Source: DASYKT01 sp035995185
GTDB taxonomy: Bacteria; Acidobacteriota; Blastocatellia; Pyrinomonadales; Pyrinomonadaceae
Direction: 5' to 3'
Assembly: GCA_035995185.1 (NCBI GenBank)
Contig: DASYKT010000005.1
Span: 124,001-188,000, forward strand
DNA: 64,000 nt
Shown here: positions 1 through 8,878 of the stretch, one piece after another
Numbering within the stretch: position 1 is the stretch's first letter
How the letters are laid out: each line of letters starts with the position of its first letter
The notes under the pieces: model-generated
What the model was told of the DNA's origin: nothing
What the model saw: the letters and a program-made list of their open reading frames with translations, nothing else
Database searches by the model: none
Translations under genes and position numbers: made by a program

Positions 1-180
1 GCGAACTCGCGGCTTATGACATATGGGTCGCCGATCCTGGGCATGAGATTTCGGACACTTCTATCAGATTGTTGCTGGGGTTGAGATAGTATGGAGCGCG
101 TTTAGGCGGCTCTCTCGTCGATCGCGTATTACTTCCTGTCAGTAGCGTCTGCGTGAGCAGATGCGTAAAACGAAGCTAAA

Positions 181-194
181 CCGCCTAAAGGCGG
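181..194. repeat. Short GC-rich hairpin downstream of rsmB
   Basis: A perfect 5-bp stem (CCGCC/GGCGG) closes a four-base loop, and another copy of the arm (GTTTAGGCGG) lies near position 98 in inverted orientation. On the minus strand it follows the rsmB stop by about 15 bases and is trailed by a broken T-run, so it could end rsmB transcription. It could equally be a member of a dispersed hairpin family. Confidence 0.4.
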
Positions 195-208
195 AACTCA
201 AAACAGGT

Positions 209-1561
209 TCAATCTTTCCTTAATACCGCCGCAAAAAAACCATCGGTGTTATTACGATGTGGAAACGTTCGCAAATAACCTTCTTCAGTTTTCAACTCAT
301 CCGCAATGTCAGGAATGACGATCTTAAACTCCGTATGTTTCCTTAAAAAATCTTCGATGATGTTTTCGTCTTCTTCTTTTTCCAGTGAGCAAGTCGAATA
401 AATAATTCGCCCGCCTTTTTTTAGCGCCTTAGCGGCGTTCGTTAATATTCGTTTTTGCTTCTGTGCCAGCTCCCCGAAATCTTCCGTTTTTAACGACCAC
501 CGTATCTCCGGGTTATGCCGAATCGTACCCGTCCCCGAACACGGTGCGTCCACCAAAATACAGTCAAACGTTTCCGCTTCGAATGGCAAACTCTGCACCG
601 CGTCATATTCAAAGACTTTTACGTTTTCGATCTGCGCTCTTTCCAGGTTTCTGCGCAAAGTCTCGATCCGACGCGGATGCAGGTCGCCCGCGGCGTAAAA
701 AACTTCAGCTGCTAAAGCGCCGCGCTCCTGCGCTTCATTTATTATCTGCGTCGTCTTGTTTCCCGGCGCCGCGCAGACATCCAAAAAACTCTCGCCTTTT
801 CTTAACTGCGCCAGGTGCGCCACCAGCTGCGAAGCCTCATCCTGCAGCACGATCTTTCCCTGCTCGGCAAATTCGTAAAGAGTTTTATTCGGCTTCGTCG
901 CTATAAAACAATTAGGAACAAGTTTTGATCCTGCAAACTCGGCCCCTGACGCTTCCAATTCCTTTAAAGGCGTTTCATCATTCGGCCTGCTCAGCCGAAA
1001 ACTTGTCTGCGGTATTTGATTATTTGCGCGGGTGAGGTTTTTGGTTTCTTCGAAACCAAACTCAGAAACCCATTTTCGGATCAGCCAAGGAGGATGCGAC
1101 GCAGCGATCGACAGCTTCTCGAGTTCGTCAGTTATTGACTCAGTAGGATCGAAACTTGCTTCCTTCGCGGCCCTGCGCAGCACCGCGTTAACAAAACTTG
1201 CCGCGGAAACCAGCCTTTCCTGTTTCACTATCTCGACGGATTCATTTATCGCCGCGCGCGCCGGTATCCTCGTCATAAAACGCATTTGATAAAGCCCGAG
1301 GCGCAGCGCAAGCTGTACCGGCAGGTCGAGTTTGTCCAACTTCTTGCCGGTGAAATGTTCGATGATCTTATCTAAGAAAAGTTGGGTGCGAAGAACGCCA
1401 AGCGTGAGCTCGTGGCAGAGGCCGCGGTCTTCGGCCTTTAGATCGGCTTCATACAGCGGCAGCAGTATCGAGGTAAAAGCCTCGTCTTTCTCTACCCGGC
1501 TGAGAATATTGTAAGCAGCCCATCGGCCTGGTGAAACTGTAGCAACTCGCGTGCGTGACAT
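209..1561 (-). CDS. rsmB: 16S rRNA (cytosine-967-C5)-methyltransferase RsmB
   Basis: SAM-dependent methyltransferase that makes m5C967 in 16S rRNA. The 450-residue length is usual for the family. Residues about 10-140 look like the NusB-type RNA-binding domain. The catalytic half has the SAM loop DVCAAPGNKT, the VDAPCSG motif with one catalytic cysteine, and the nucleophile region YSTCS. The ATG at 1561 gives the expected N-terminus. It lies 9 bp downstream of fmt on the same strand, the usual fmt-rsmB pairing. In many bacteria def heads this operon, but here def is about 9 kb away. Very secure. Confidence 0.95.
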   Translation of the reverse strand: MSRTRVATVSPGRWAAYNILSRVEKDEAFTSILLPLYEADLKAEDRGLCHELTLGVLRTQLFLDKIIEHFTGKKLDKLDLPVQLALRLGLYQMRFMTRIPARAAINESVEIVKQERLVSAASFVNAVLRRAAKEASFDPTESITDELEKLSIAASHPPWLIRKWVSEFGFEETKNLTRANNQIPQTSFRLSRPNDETPLKELEASGAEFAGSKLVPNCFIATKPNKTLYEFAEQGKIVLQDEASQLVAHLAQLRKGESFLDVCAAPGNKTTQIINEAQERGALAAEVFYAAGDLHPRRIETLRRNLERAQIENVKVFEYDAVQSLPFEAETFDCILVDAPCSGTGTIRHNPEIRWSLKTEDFGELAQKQKRILTNAAKALKKGGRIIYSTCSLEKEEDENIIEDFLRKHTEFKIVIPDIADELKTEEGYLRTFPHRNNTDGFFAAVLRKD

Positions 1562-1570
1562 CTGTTTATT

Positions 1571-2497
1571 CTAACCGAGTTTTTCGCCGGCTTGCATTTT
1601 TACGCCGTTGAGCAGGTCCCGCGCGCTCATCCGCTTTTTGCCTTCCAGCTGTACTTCAACGAATTGAAGTACAGTTCCCTCACCGCAGGCGACCGTAATT
1701 TCGTCTCCCTCGGCTTTAATAATTTCGCCGGGTTGTTTATTAGTGGCTTCCGGGATTGCCTGCGCTTTCCAGATGATAAGCCTTTTCCCCTGGTAAAAAG
1801 TGTGCGCGGTCGGAAAAGGCTGAAAACCTCGGACGCGGTTGTTTATCCGCTCCGCCGTCATCGAAAAATCGATCACGCCATCTTCTTTTTTCATTATCGG
1901 CGCGAGCGAAAAATCTGCGTGGTTCTGCGGGGTAGGATGGATATCATCTATTCGCCGCAAAGTTTCCGAGAGCAGATCGGCGCCGAGTGCGGCCAGGCGG
2001 GCCATCAATTCAGGCGCCGTTTCATCCGGGGCGATCCCGGTTTCTTCCTGCAGCAAAATATCACCCGTGTCGAGCCCCACATCCATCTTCATCGTCGTCA
2101 CGCCGGTTTTTGTTTCGCCGTTCACTATCGCCCAATTGACCGGCGCGGCGCCGCGATATTTCGGCAGCAGCGAAAAATGCACATTGATCGCACCGTGCGG
2201 AAAAGCATTAAGAAATCCTTCCGGTAAAATGCGGCCGTAGGCGACGACGACGGCGACGTCGGCAGCATGTGCGGTAAAGATCTCCAGGGCTTCGGGAGTT
2301 CTTATTTTCGTCGGCTGATTGACGGTTAAATTGTGTTCGAGAGCAAAATCTTTCACCGGCGGCGCGGTCAGTTTATTTCCGCGCCCGGCCGGGCGGTCCG
2401 GCTGCGTATAGACGGCCACCACTTCATGCCCGTCCAGCATGATCCTTTCCAAACTTTTCACCGCCGGCGGCGGTGTTCCCATAAATACAATTCGCAT
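1571..2497 (-). CDS. fmt: Methionyl-tRNA formyltransferase
   Basis: Transfers a formyl group from 10-formyl-tetrahydrofolate to initiator Met-tRNA. The 308-residue protein starts MRIVFMGTPPPAV and carries the catalytic-region motif INVHFSLLPKYRGAAP (Asn, His and the SLLP loop), followed by GVTTMKMDVGLDTGDIL, which is diagnostic of the family. The C-terminal OB-like domain is present (residues about 205-308). First gene of a two-gene unit with rsmB. Secure. Confidence 0.96.
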   Translation of the reverse strand: MRIVFMGTPPPAVKSLERIMLDGHEVVAVYTQPDRPAGRGNKLTAPPVKDFALEHNLTVNQPTKIRTPEALEIFTAHAADVAVVVAYGRILPEGFLNAFPHGAINVHFSLLPKYRGAAPVNWAIVNGETKTGVTTMKMDVGLDTGDILLQEETGIAPDETAPELMARLAALGADLLSETLRRIDDIHPTPQNHADFSLAPIMKKEDGVIDFSMTAERINNRVRGFQPFPTAHTFYQGKRLIIWKAQAIPEATNKQPGEIIKAEGDEITVACGEGTVLQFVEVQLEGKKRMSARDLLNGVKMQAGEKLG

Positions 2498-2752
2498 AGG
2501 TTATAGGTTCATTTTCAGCAAGTATAGTTTATTACACTTAGACATTTGCTGCCCGCTGTACCGAAAGCGGGCCGGCCGATATCTTCTTCGAAAAAGTTCT
2601 TGACTTAACAATTTGGCAGGTGTAAAAATTGATTATTGTCCAAATTCCTTCCTTCAGTATGCCCGGGTGTGAAAATATAACCGGCTTCTTTGTATTTTAA
2701 AGTATTAAAAACGCGAATGAGTGCCGGTTTAGAGAAAAAAGGGGGGAAGAAA

Positions 2753-4039
2753 ATGAAAATGATTACGTGCGCGTATATTCGAATCACAGCTTTAACCGGA
2801 GTTATTTGCGTAATTATCCTGTGGTCGAATGGTTTGAGAGTTGTCCAGGCATCGGACAATCTCGATCCGACGTTTGGTACCGGCGGACGGCAGATAGTAC
2901 AAATTGCAGTCCAGCAACGAGATTTTGCTAAAACTGTGGCCGTCCAGCGCGATGGCAAGATCGTCGTCGGTGGCGAGCTCGGCGATTTCTTACTCGATAC
3001 AAATGTTTCAGTGCTGACGAGGTTGAATCCTGATGGATCGTTAGATCCGGGCTTTGGAAATTCCGGCGTTGTCACTAACCAGTCACAGATCCACATGCCC
3101 GCTCTTGTCATCCAGCCGGACGGCAAGATCGTCACAGCGGCTACCACGACAGCCGTTGGGGTCAATTTTGATTTTGCGGTGATCCGTTATAATTCGGATG
3201 GGACCCTGGACGAGTCGTTCGGCAGCGGCGGCTATACCGCAAACGGCACCGGCACAGCTCAGTGGATACTTCTGCAGCCCGACGGCAAGATCGTTCTTGT
3301 CGGCTTCATCCCGTTGTTTCGTGACGGCAGCGACTTTCTTCTCGCGCGATTCAATGCGGACGGCACACCCGACGAGACTTTCGGGACAAATGGGCGGGTC
3401 CAGACGTCATTTACATCGGGTCGTTTCAGCGCGGACCAATCTTATTCAGCGGCGCTGCAGGCGGATGGAAAAATAGTTACGACCGGTATCTCCGGCGGGT
3501 TTTCTACTCTAGTCCGGTACAATCCAAATGGAAGTATCGACTCTGACTTTGGCCTCGGCGGTTCGGTCTTTATTCCGAATTTAGGCACGGTAGCAAGGCG
3601 AATAATTATCCAGCCTGATGGAAAGATCGTGATCACGGGGGGTGGCTTCGTAGTCGCGCGATTCAATTCGAATGGTACAAGCGATCAATCTTTCGGCAAT
3701 TCAGGAAAGATCGAAGGCGGCTTCGGTCCGGGAAATGGCAGCGCAAAAGACATCACCCAATTGCCGAACGGGCAGCTTCTGGTGGCCGGAAGTGTGCATT
3801 ACAGCAACCCGGCCGGCACCGACTTTATGCTGGGTCTCTATAACCCTGACGGAACCCATGACCCGATGTTTGGAACCAACGGTTTCGTAATATCCGAATT
3901 TGCGGGTATCGAGGCCTTTTCCATGGCCTTGGACCCGAAAGGAAAAAAAGCGATCCTGGCCGGGGATATTTCCGAACCGGGAGGAACGTATGTCGATATT
4001 TCCGTCGCGCGATTTCTGATCCCGCGTTCGATACGCTAA
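2753..4039 (+). CDS. Secreted delta-60 repeat protein
   Basis: Probable exported protein of 428 residues made almost entirely of delta-60 (beta-propeller-like) repeats. At least seven copies of the signature L/xDxxFGxxG are visible (for example LDPTFGTGG, LDESFGSGG, PDETFGTNG), each with a QPDGKI-type partner motif. I chose the ATG at 2753 because a G-rich ribosome-binding site (GGGGGGAAG) lies just upstream and the next roughly 30 residues form a signal peptide ending near VVQASDN. An upstream in-frame start at 2690 would bury that signal. Enzymatic function is unknown; such proteins are usually extracellular or surface-associated. It is the only plus-strand gene in the first 9.8 kb and converges with the phosphatase gene. 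Confidence 0.85.
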   Translation: MKMITCAYIRITALTGVICVIILWSNGLRVVQASDNLDPTFGTGGRQIVQIAVQQRDFAKTVAVQRDGKIVVGGELGDFLLDTNVSVLTRLNPDGSLDPGFGNSGVVTNQSQIHMPALVIQPDGKIVTAATTTAVGVNFDFAVIRYNSDGTLDESFGSGGYTANGTGTAQWILLQPDGKIVLVGFIPLFRDGSDFLLARFNADGTPDETFGTNGRVQTSFTSGRFSADQSYSAALQADGKIVTTGISGGFSTLVRYNPNGSIDSDFGLGGSVFIPNLGTVARRIIIQPDGKIVITGGGFVVARFNSNGTSDQSFGNSGKIEGGFGPGNGSAKDITQLPNGQLLVAGSVHYSNPAGTDFMLGLYNPDGTHDPMFGTNGFVISEFAGIEAFSMALDPKGKKAILAGDISEPGGTYVDISVARFLIPRSIR

Positions 4040-4091
4040 AAATCGCCAGCTTGGAAAGCAAGTATTGACAAACACTCGACCGGAAACTTAA

Positions 4092-4126
4092 AAAAAGCCC
4101 ATCTCTTAAAATGAGACGGGCTTTTT
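4092..4126. terminator. Bidirectional intrinsic terminator
   Basis: An inverted repeat (AAAAAGCCC...GGGCTTTTT around TTAAAA, one mismatch) lies between the convergent delta-60 gene and the phosphatase gene. A-run and T-run on opposite sides make it usable from both strands. Confidence 0.8.
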
Positions 4127-4153
4127 AATATTAAATCCGGCGACTACCTGCTT

Positions 4154-5764
4154 TCACTTTAAACGCAGCGCATCCGCCATCACATAAAAGGTCCAGTTCT
4201 CTTCCATCGAACCGCGCACCAGATAAGCATTCACACCGGTAGCGAATATCGCTACGTCTTCGCCGCCGTGAGTTTCATTCCCGAGCGGGATTGCCGCTTC
4301 CTGCAAATAGTCCGGATTGGTGGTGTCGACCCCGATCAGGTTCGGACGCCCTTTAAGGATGTTGAACGTGCGCGGCTCGACACAGCATTTCTTCGGCCCT
4401 TCCGGCTGATCGTTCGAGGCGCCGGGATAACCCCGGCCATTTGCGTAACTAAGCGTGGTGAACGGCAGCCCGAATTTGTCCCGTTTATAATCCGGTTCGG
4501 GATCGCCAAAATCGTCCATCTCGCGGATCAGCCCCAGAATATTGTTTCCCCGCATCGGATATCCCTGGATAACCAGCGTGTGGCTGTGATCGGCCGTTAC
4601 GACGATCAGCGTCTCGTCTAAATTTACTTTTTGCAGCGCGGTGCGCACGGCATTCGAAAGCTCGATAGTATCCGTCAGCGCGCGGTAGGCATTCCCGTTG
4701 TGATGGGCGTGGTCGATGCGCCCGCCTTCAACCATCAAAAAATATCCCTTCTTATTTTGCGAGAGCAGGTCGATGGATTTCGCGGTCATTTCCGAAAGCG
4801 AAGGTTCGCCCGCGCGATCTTTGCCGATGTCCGAAGCATATTGCATGTACGAAGGCTCAAAAAGCCCGAGCAGATGCTTTGTCTTTTTTACGTCTATCGC
4901 GTCAAACTGCTGCTTGTTCCAAACGTACGCCGAATTTTTATATTTACCGGTCCATTCTTTGGCCAGGTCGCGCCCGTCCATTCTCTCGCCCGTGCGATTT
5001 TCATATTCAGGGTCCTTTATCGTCTGCGGCAAAAATTTTGAGCGCCCGCCGCCGATGGCGACCTCCAAACCGTCACCGTAATTAAATTCGATCAGCTGCC
5101 GGGCTATGTCGGGAAATTTGGCTTCGTAGGCATCCTTCCGGCGATTGAGAATATCGCGGTCCGATTCCCAATCGCGATCGGCCGTGTGCGCGTAGCAGGC
5201 GCCGGGCGTGGCGTGCGTCAGCCGCGCGGTCGAAACTATCCCGGTCGAACGGCCGCTTTCTTCCGCCATTTCCAGCAGCGTCTTGGTTTCGTTCCCTTTG
5301 ACCGTTTTATAGTCCGAACGCCTGATGTTTTGATTGACGGACAGCACACCCTCGTCGGTTTTTACGCCGGTAATGATGGCGCTCATGGTCGGGGCCGAAT
5401 CGGAAGTTTGCTGGTTCGTGCTGTAGGTTTTAGACAGCGCCGAAAACGGAAAATTCTCAAAGCTCAGGCGGTTTTCTTCACCGCTTTCACCGCGCAATTG
5501 GCCTTCTAAAATACGCGAAGCTGTCAGCGTGCTAACCCCCATTCCATCGCCGATGAAAAGTATGACGTTTTTCGCTTTTCCTTTACGGATCTTTTCTTTT
5601 TTAGCCCGTTCGATAGCATTCCAACCGTCCTGCCGCCAGGTTTCGGCGGATTCCGCACGTTTCATCGGAAATGGCGGCTGCACCGTCTGTCCCAGCGAGG
5701 TAAAAACCAGGACTGTCAAAAGTAAAAAACTAAGAGAGCGCAAAAGTACTTTGTTCTTTTTCAT
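4154..5764 (-). CDS. Alkaline phosphatase (PhoA family), exported
   Basis: Periplasmic or secreted metal-dependent phosphomonoesterase, 536 residues. An N-terminal signal peptide (about residues 1-26, KKNK...LGQ) is followed by the first metal ligand motif FIGDGMG, the phosphorylated-serine motif TSDSAPTMSA, VEGGRIDHAHH, the metal ligands in VTADHSHT, and the terminal ETHGGEDV. These are all the expected PhoA-type active-site elements. The 536-residue length is typical of the larger bacterial forms. No Pho box could be asserted by eye. Transcribed away from a repeat-rich spacer. Confidence 0.93.
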   Translation of the reverse strand: MKKNKVLLRSLSFLLLTVLVFTSLGQTVQPPFPMKRAESAETWRQDGWNAIERAKKEKIRKGKAKNVILFIGDGMGVSTLTASRILEGQLRGESGEENRLSFENFPFSALSKTYSTNQQTSDSAPTMSAIITGVKTDEGVLSVNQNIRRSDYKTVKGNETKTLLEMAEESGRSTGIVSTARLTHATPGACYAHTADRDWESDRDILNRRKDAYEAKFPDIARQLIEFNYGDGLEVAIGGGRSKFLPQTIKDPEYENRTGERMDGRDLAKEWTGKYKNSAYVWNKQQFDAIDVKKTKHLLGLFEPSYMQYASDIGKDRAGEPSLSEMTAKSIDLLSQNKKGYFLMVEGGRIDHAHHNGNAYRALTDTIELSNAVRTALQKVNLDETLIVVTADHSHTLVIQGYPMRGNNILGLIREMDDFGDPEPDYKRDKFGLPFTTLSYANGRGYPGASNDQPEGPKKCCVEPRTFNILKGRPNLIGVDTTNPDYLQEAAIPLGNETHGGEDVAIFATGVNAYLVRGSMEENWTFYVMADALRLK

Positions 5765-5803
5765 ATGTCCAGTATCGAAATCCGCGGCTGGGCGTATCCA
5801 AAA

Positions 5804-5951
5804 CTCCCCTCCTTACAAAGGAGGGGTGGCACGCGCTTCGCGTGACAGGGTGGTTCTCTCTTAGGCTTTAATTTATCCTGGCCCGAAGAATTTAAACTGA
5901 GCAGAAAGAACCACCCCGCCCTCCGGGCACTCCTCCTTTGTAAGGAGGGGG
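5804..5951. repeat. Long imperfect inverted repeat (REP/MITE-like)
   Basis: Two arms, CCTCCTTACAAAGGAGGGG at the left and its near complement CTCCTTTGTAAGGAGGGG at the right, each joined to a GGTGGTTC/GAACCACC arm, frame a non-coding centre of about 50 bases. Each arm is itself palindromic. No protein could be read from it. It occupies most of the 286-bp spacer between the phosphatase and the next gene and looks like a dispersed palindromic element. Confidence 0.75.
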
Positions 5952-5974
5952 GTTTCAACGATTGCCGCAAAATT

Positions 5975-6020
5975 AAAAAAACTTAGTGTTAAGTTTCGCA
6001 AAGAATCTTAACACTAAGTT
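5975..6020 (-). terminator. Intrinsic terminator of the FG-GAP-like gene
   Basis: Read on the minus strand, a 14-bp perfect stem (AACTTAGTGTTAAG with its complement) around a 13-base loop is followed by a run of seven T. It lies just beyond the stop of the gene at 6051-6974. Confidence 0.85.
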
Positions 6021-6050
6021 TAATAAGAGCTTAGATTTGAGTGAAGTTAT

Positions 6051-6974
6051 CTAATAAGCGCAGTGGTAATTGCTCGTCTCAAGAACCTTGACCCATTTTC
6101 CGGCGTTGTTGTGATAGACATTAAAAGTGCTGCCTTCAAAGCCCTGCCGGTAGGTAAAGATATCGCTCTTTCCGTCGTTATCGTAATCGAACGTATCGAG
6201 CAGCAGTTCGTGATACATCCCCTGGTCGATATCCTTGATATCGCTGCTCATCACATCTTTCTGGCTTACCCGTTCAAACGTTTTAACGCCTAAAACAAAT
6301 TTCCCCGCACTATTTTTATCGGCGATGAGAAAAAGCAGCGCCCGCTCGGTCGTACTGGTATTAACATAATACGATCCCACGATCTCTACTTTGCCGTCCT
6401 TGTCAGCATCGATCGCGGTCAGGTTTTGAAAACGCAAAACCTTTTGCGCGGCTGCGGAAACTTTCTGCTTGGTGAGCTCGGCCCGGACAAGCGTTTCGAT
6501 CTCGGTTTTCTCCGCCGCTGTCGGTGTCCGCCGCACGCCGGACGCAGCCGTTTTCGGCAGCGTGTTGGTCGCCAGGGCCATTATATTGCCTTTCAATTTG
6601 GTTTTGAGCGACTGGACCGTGACCTCGGCAATATTCTTTCCGCAATCCGATTCCGCGTTGTTCGATTTCACTTCAACCTTGCCGGTCGAAACACCGCCGA
6701 AGATCAGATCGTATTTCGTGCTTGCCGGGTAATAGAGTTCGGAAAAAGCTTTGAGCTGTTCGGGAGCGGCATCTCCCCCGACCGTATTGACCAAATGCCC
6801 GCTTTCGATAAAAGCGATCGGCTCGATACTGGTACCGTCGCCCATCACGGCAAAAATTATTTTGTCTTGTTTCGCGGGGGCGACAGCTTTAGTGCCGATG
6901 CCCACGCCTTTCTGCGCAAACCCGGCGGCCGCGCACAATAAAACTATCGCCAGAAGAAATATTTTTTTTATCAT
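6051..6974 (-). CDS. Exported protein with FG-GAP-like calcium motifs, function unknown
   Basis: 307 residues with a clear signal peptide (MIKKIFLLAIVLLCAAAGFAQ). The C-terminal half contains two Asp-rich loops, DADKDGKVEI (near residue 185) and DYDNDGKSDIF (near 265), typical of FG-GAP/VCBS or dockerin-like calcium loops. I do not recognise the rest. It lies 17 bp downstream of the P5C dehydrogenase gene and ends at a strong terminator, so the two are probably co-transcribed. The reason for the pairing is not evident. Confidence 0.75.
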   Translation of the reverse strand: MIKKIFLLAIVLLCAAAGFAQKGVGIGTKAVAPAKQDKIIFAVMGDGTSIEPIAFIESGHLVNTVGGDAAPEQLKAFSELYYPASTKYDLIFGGVSTGKVEVKSNNAESDCGKNIAEVTVQSLKTKLKGNIMALATNTLPKTAASGVRRTPTAAEKTEIETLVRAELTKQKVSAAAQKVLRFQNLTAIDADKDGKVEIVGSYYVNTSTTERALLFLIADKNSAGKFVLGVKTFERVSQKDVMSSDIKDIDQGMYHELLLDTFDYDNDGKSDIFTYRQGFEGSTFNVYHNNAGKWVKVLETSNYHCAY

Positions 6975-6991
6975 TCGTATTAGTTGTTCTT

Positions 6992-8563
6992 TCAGATCTT
7001 TTGCGAAACTGATTTGCCCTGCATGAACTGCAGCAGGTATTCGCGTCCTCCCGCTTTCGAATCCGTACCGCTCATATTAAAACCGCCGAAGGGGTGAACG
7101 CCGACCAAGGCTCCGGTGCATTTCCGGTTAAGATAAAGGTTTCCCACGTGAAAATCACGCCGGGCCTGTTCCAGCCGTTCCTGCGAAGCGGAGTATACCG
7201 CACCGGTCAGCCCAAATTCCGTGTCGTTCGCGATCTCCAACGCGTTTTCATAATCGCGCGCCTTGATGACGGCCAGCACAGGGGCGAAGACTTCCTGCTG
7301 TTCGAGTGTGGCGCCGGCTTTGACGTTGCCTACTATCGTCGGCTCGATGTAAAAACCCTTCGAATCGTCGCCCTTGCCGCCGGTTAGGATCTCTCCGCCT
7401 TCATCCACGGCTTTTTGAATATAGCTGAGCGTATTGTCAAAGGCGCGCTTGTTGATGACCGCGGCCATGGCGGTGTCGCCTTCGGTCGGCAGTCCGACCT
7501 TTATCTTTTTGGTCAGCTCCACGACTTTTGCCATCAGCTCATCATGAACTTTTTCATCCACGATCAGTCTTGAACACGCCGAGCATTTCTGTCCCTGGAA
7601 CCCGAACGCAGCCTGCACTATTCCCATAGCCGCCGAATCCAGATCGGCGTCATCCGCCACGACGATCGCGTCTTTGCCGCCCATTTCCGCCACCACGCGC
7701 TTGATCCAGAGCTGGCCTTCGCGGGTTTTTGCGGCCTCTTCGTTAATGTGCAGCCCGACCTGTTTCGAGCCGGTAAATGAAATAAAGCGCGTTTTCGGAT
7801 GCGTCACCATCGCTTCGCCCGTTTGCGAGCTGCCCGAGATAAAATTGACCACGCCTTTTGGCAAGCCGACCTCTTCCAGCACCTCGATAAATTTCGCGGC
7901 GATCATCGGCGAATCCGAAGAAGGTTTCAGCACAACCGTATTTCCCGCCACGATCGCGGCCGAAGTCATCCCCGCCATAATGGCCAGCGGAAAATTCCAC
8001 GGCGGAATGACGGCGCCCACACCCAGCGGAATATATTCAAACCTGTTGTCTTCACCCGCCAGCGGCGTGATCGGCTGTTTTTCCGCCCAGCGCAGCATCT
8101 CCAGCCCGTAAAATTCCAAAAAGTCGATCGCTTCGGCGGTATCGCCATCGGCTTCCGCCCAGGTCTTGGCAACTTCAAAAACCATCACGGCGGAAAATTC
8201 ATGTTTGCGCTCGCGGATGATCTTCGCGGCTTTGAAAAGATACTCGGCGCGTTCGGCCGCCGGCACGTTCTTCCACGTCTTAAAAGCTTCGCTCGCGGCA
8301 TCGATCGCCTTATTCACCAGGTTCTGCGCGTCCGTATCGCCCTCGGAAAAAACTCCGACCACCTGCGATCTTTCCGCCGGGTTAAAGCTGGAAAATTTAC
8401 TTTCCAATTGGATCTTTTCGCCATTGATAACGATCGGATATTCGCGCCCCAATTCGCCGCGCACTTTTTCGATCGCCGCGCGCATCGCATCGGCATTTTC
8501 CTGCCTGGAAAAATCGGTAAAAGGTTCGTTCCTAAATTCTTCTAAAGTTCTCTGTGTTTGCAT
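6992..8563 (-). CDS. pruA: L-glutamate gamma-semialdehyde (1-pyrroline-5-carboxylate) dehydrogenase
   Basis: NAD-dependent oxidation of glutamate semialdehyde to glutamate in proline catabolism. The 523-residue protein has the aldehyde dehydrogenase signature EMGGKDAIVV with the general-base Glu, the catalytic cysteine in FQGQKCSACSR, and the C-terminal GGFNMSGTDSKAGG motif typical of the P5C dehydrogenase (RocA/PruA) branch. The N-terminus (YPIVINGEKIQ) also fits this branch. No proline dehydrogenase domain is fused and no putA/prodh gene is adjacent. Gene symbol by family, not by locus. Confidence 0.92.
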   Translation of the reverse strand: MQTQRTLEEFRNEPFTDFSRQENADAMRAAIEKVRGELGREYPIVINGEKIQLESKFSSFNPAERSQVVGVFSEGDTDAQNLVNKAIDAASEAFKTWKNVPAAERAEYLFKAAKIIRERKHEFSAVMVFEVAKTWAEADGDTAEAIDFLEFYGLEMLRWAEKQPITPLAGEDNRFEYIPLGVGAVIPPWNFPLAIMAGMTSAAIVAGNTVVLKPSSDSPMIAAKFIEVLEEVGLPKGVVNFISGSSQTGEAMVTHPKTRFISFTGSKQVGLHINEEAAKTREGQLWIKRVVAEMGGKDAIVVADDADLDSAAMGIVQAAFGFQGQKCSACSRLIVDEKVHDELMAKVVELTKKIKVGLPTEGDTAMAAVINKRAFDNTLSYIQKAVDEGGEILTGGKGDDSKGFYIEPTIVGNVKAGATLEQQEVFAPVLAVIKARDYENALEIANDTEFGLTGAVYSASQERLEQARRDFHVGNLYLNRKCTGALVGVHPFGGFNMSGTDSKAGGREYLLQFMQGKSVSQKI

Positions 8564-8582
8564 ATTTAAATATCCTTATTAA

Positions 8583-8804
8583 TTAAGCAGCCTCAAGCAC
8601 CGTCATACCTTTTGGTTCCGGTAAAGGCTCTCCATCGTCTTTATAGATCTGAATTACTTCTTCTACGACTTCGATCAATTCTTTAAAAACTTCAACGGGG
8701 TCGTCGCCGTGAACCCCACCGTATGTTAATTCAGGACACATGCCAATAAAGCAATTATCTTCATCGCTCCAATAGACTATTTTTTTATATGGATCGAAAG
8801 TCAT
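8583..8804 (-). CDS. HicB-like protein (orphan)
   Basis: 73-residue protein with the HicB/RNase-H-like fold pattern: YKKIVYWSDEDNCFIGMCPEL followed by a GDDPVEVFKELIEVVEEVI helix. It lacks the C-terminal DNA-binding extension of longer HicB antitoxins. There is no hicA-like ORF on either side: 19 bp separate it from the P5C dehydrogenase gene and about 75 bp from the next gene. It may be a solitary HicB-domain regulator or a leftover of a toxin-antitoxin pair. Confidence 0.75.
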   Translation of the reverse strand: MTFDPYKKIVYWSDEDNCFIGMCPELTYGGVHGDDPVEVFKELIEVVEEVIQIYKDDGEPLPEPKGMTVLEAA

Positions 8805-8849
8805 CTCGGTAAAATATATTCTACCTTAGAATCTGCGCGGATGGCGAGG

Positions 8850-8873
8850 AATGAGGTCAGAACCGGGAGCCGT
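8850..8873. repeat. Dispersed motif copy 1 (AATGAGGTCAGAACCGGGA)
   Basis: A 19-base string identical to one at 11715-11733, both intergenic. At the second site it is followed by its own inverted complement. Small dispersed repeat, function unknown. Confidence 0.6.
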
Positions 8874-8878
8874 TACGC

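Noticed and set aside
3..89. Short open frame at the left edge (+ strand) ending in SIRLLLGLR
   Set aside because: Only 28 codons are visible and there is no domain, so it may be the end of a gene or noise. Not supportable.
2605..3165. Minus-strand open frame of 186 codons opposite the delta-60 gene
   Set aside because: It lies antisense to the repeat-encoding gene, which has a good ribosome-binding site, signal peptide and domain pattern.
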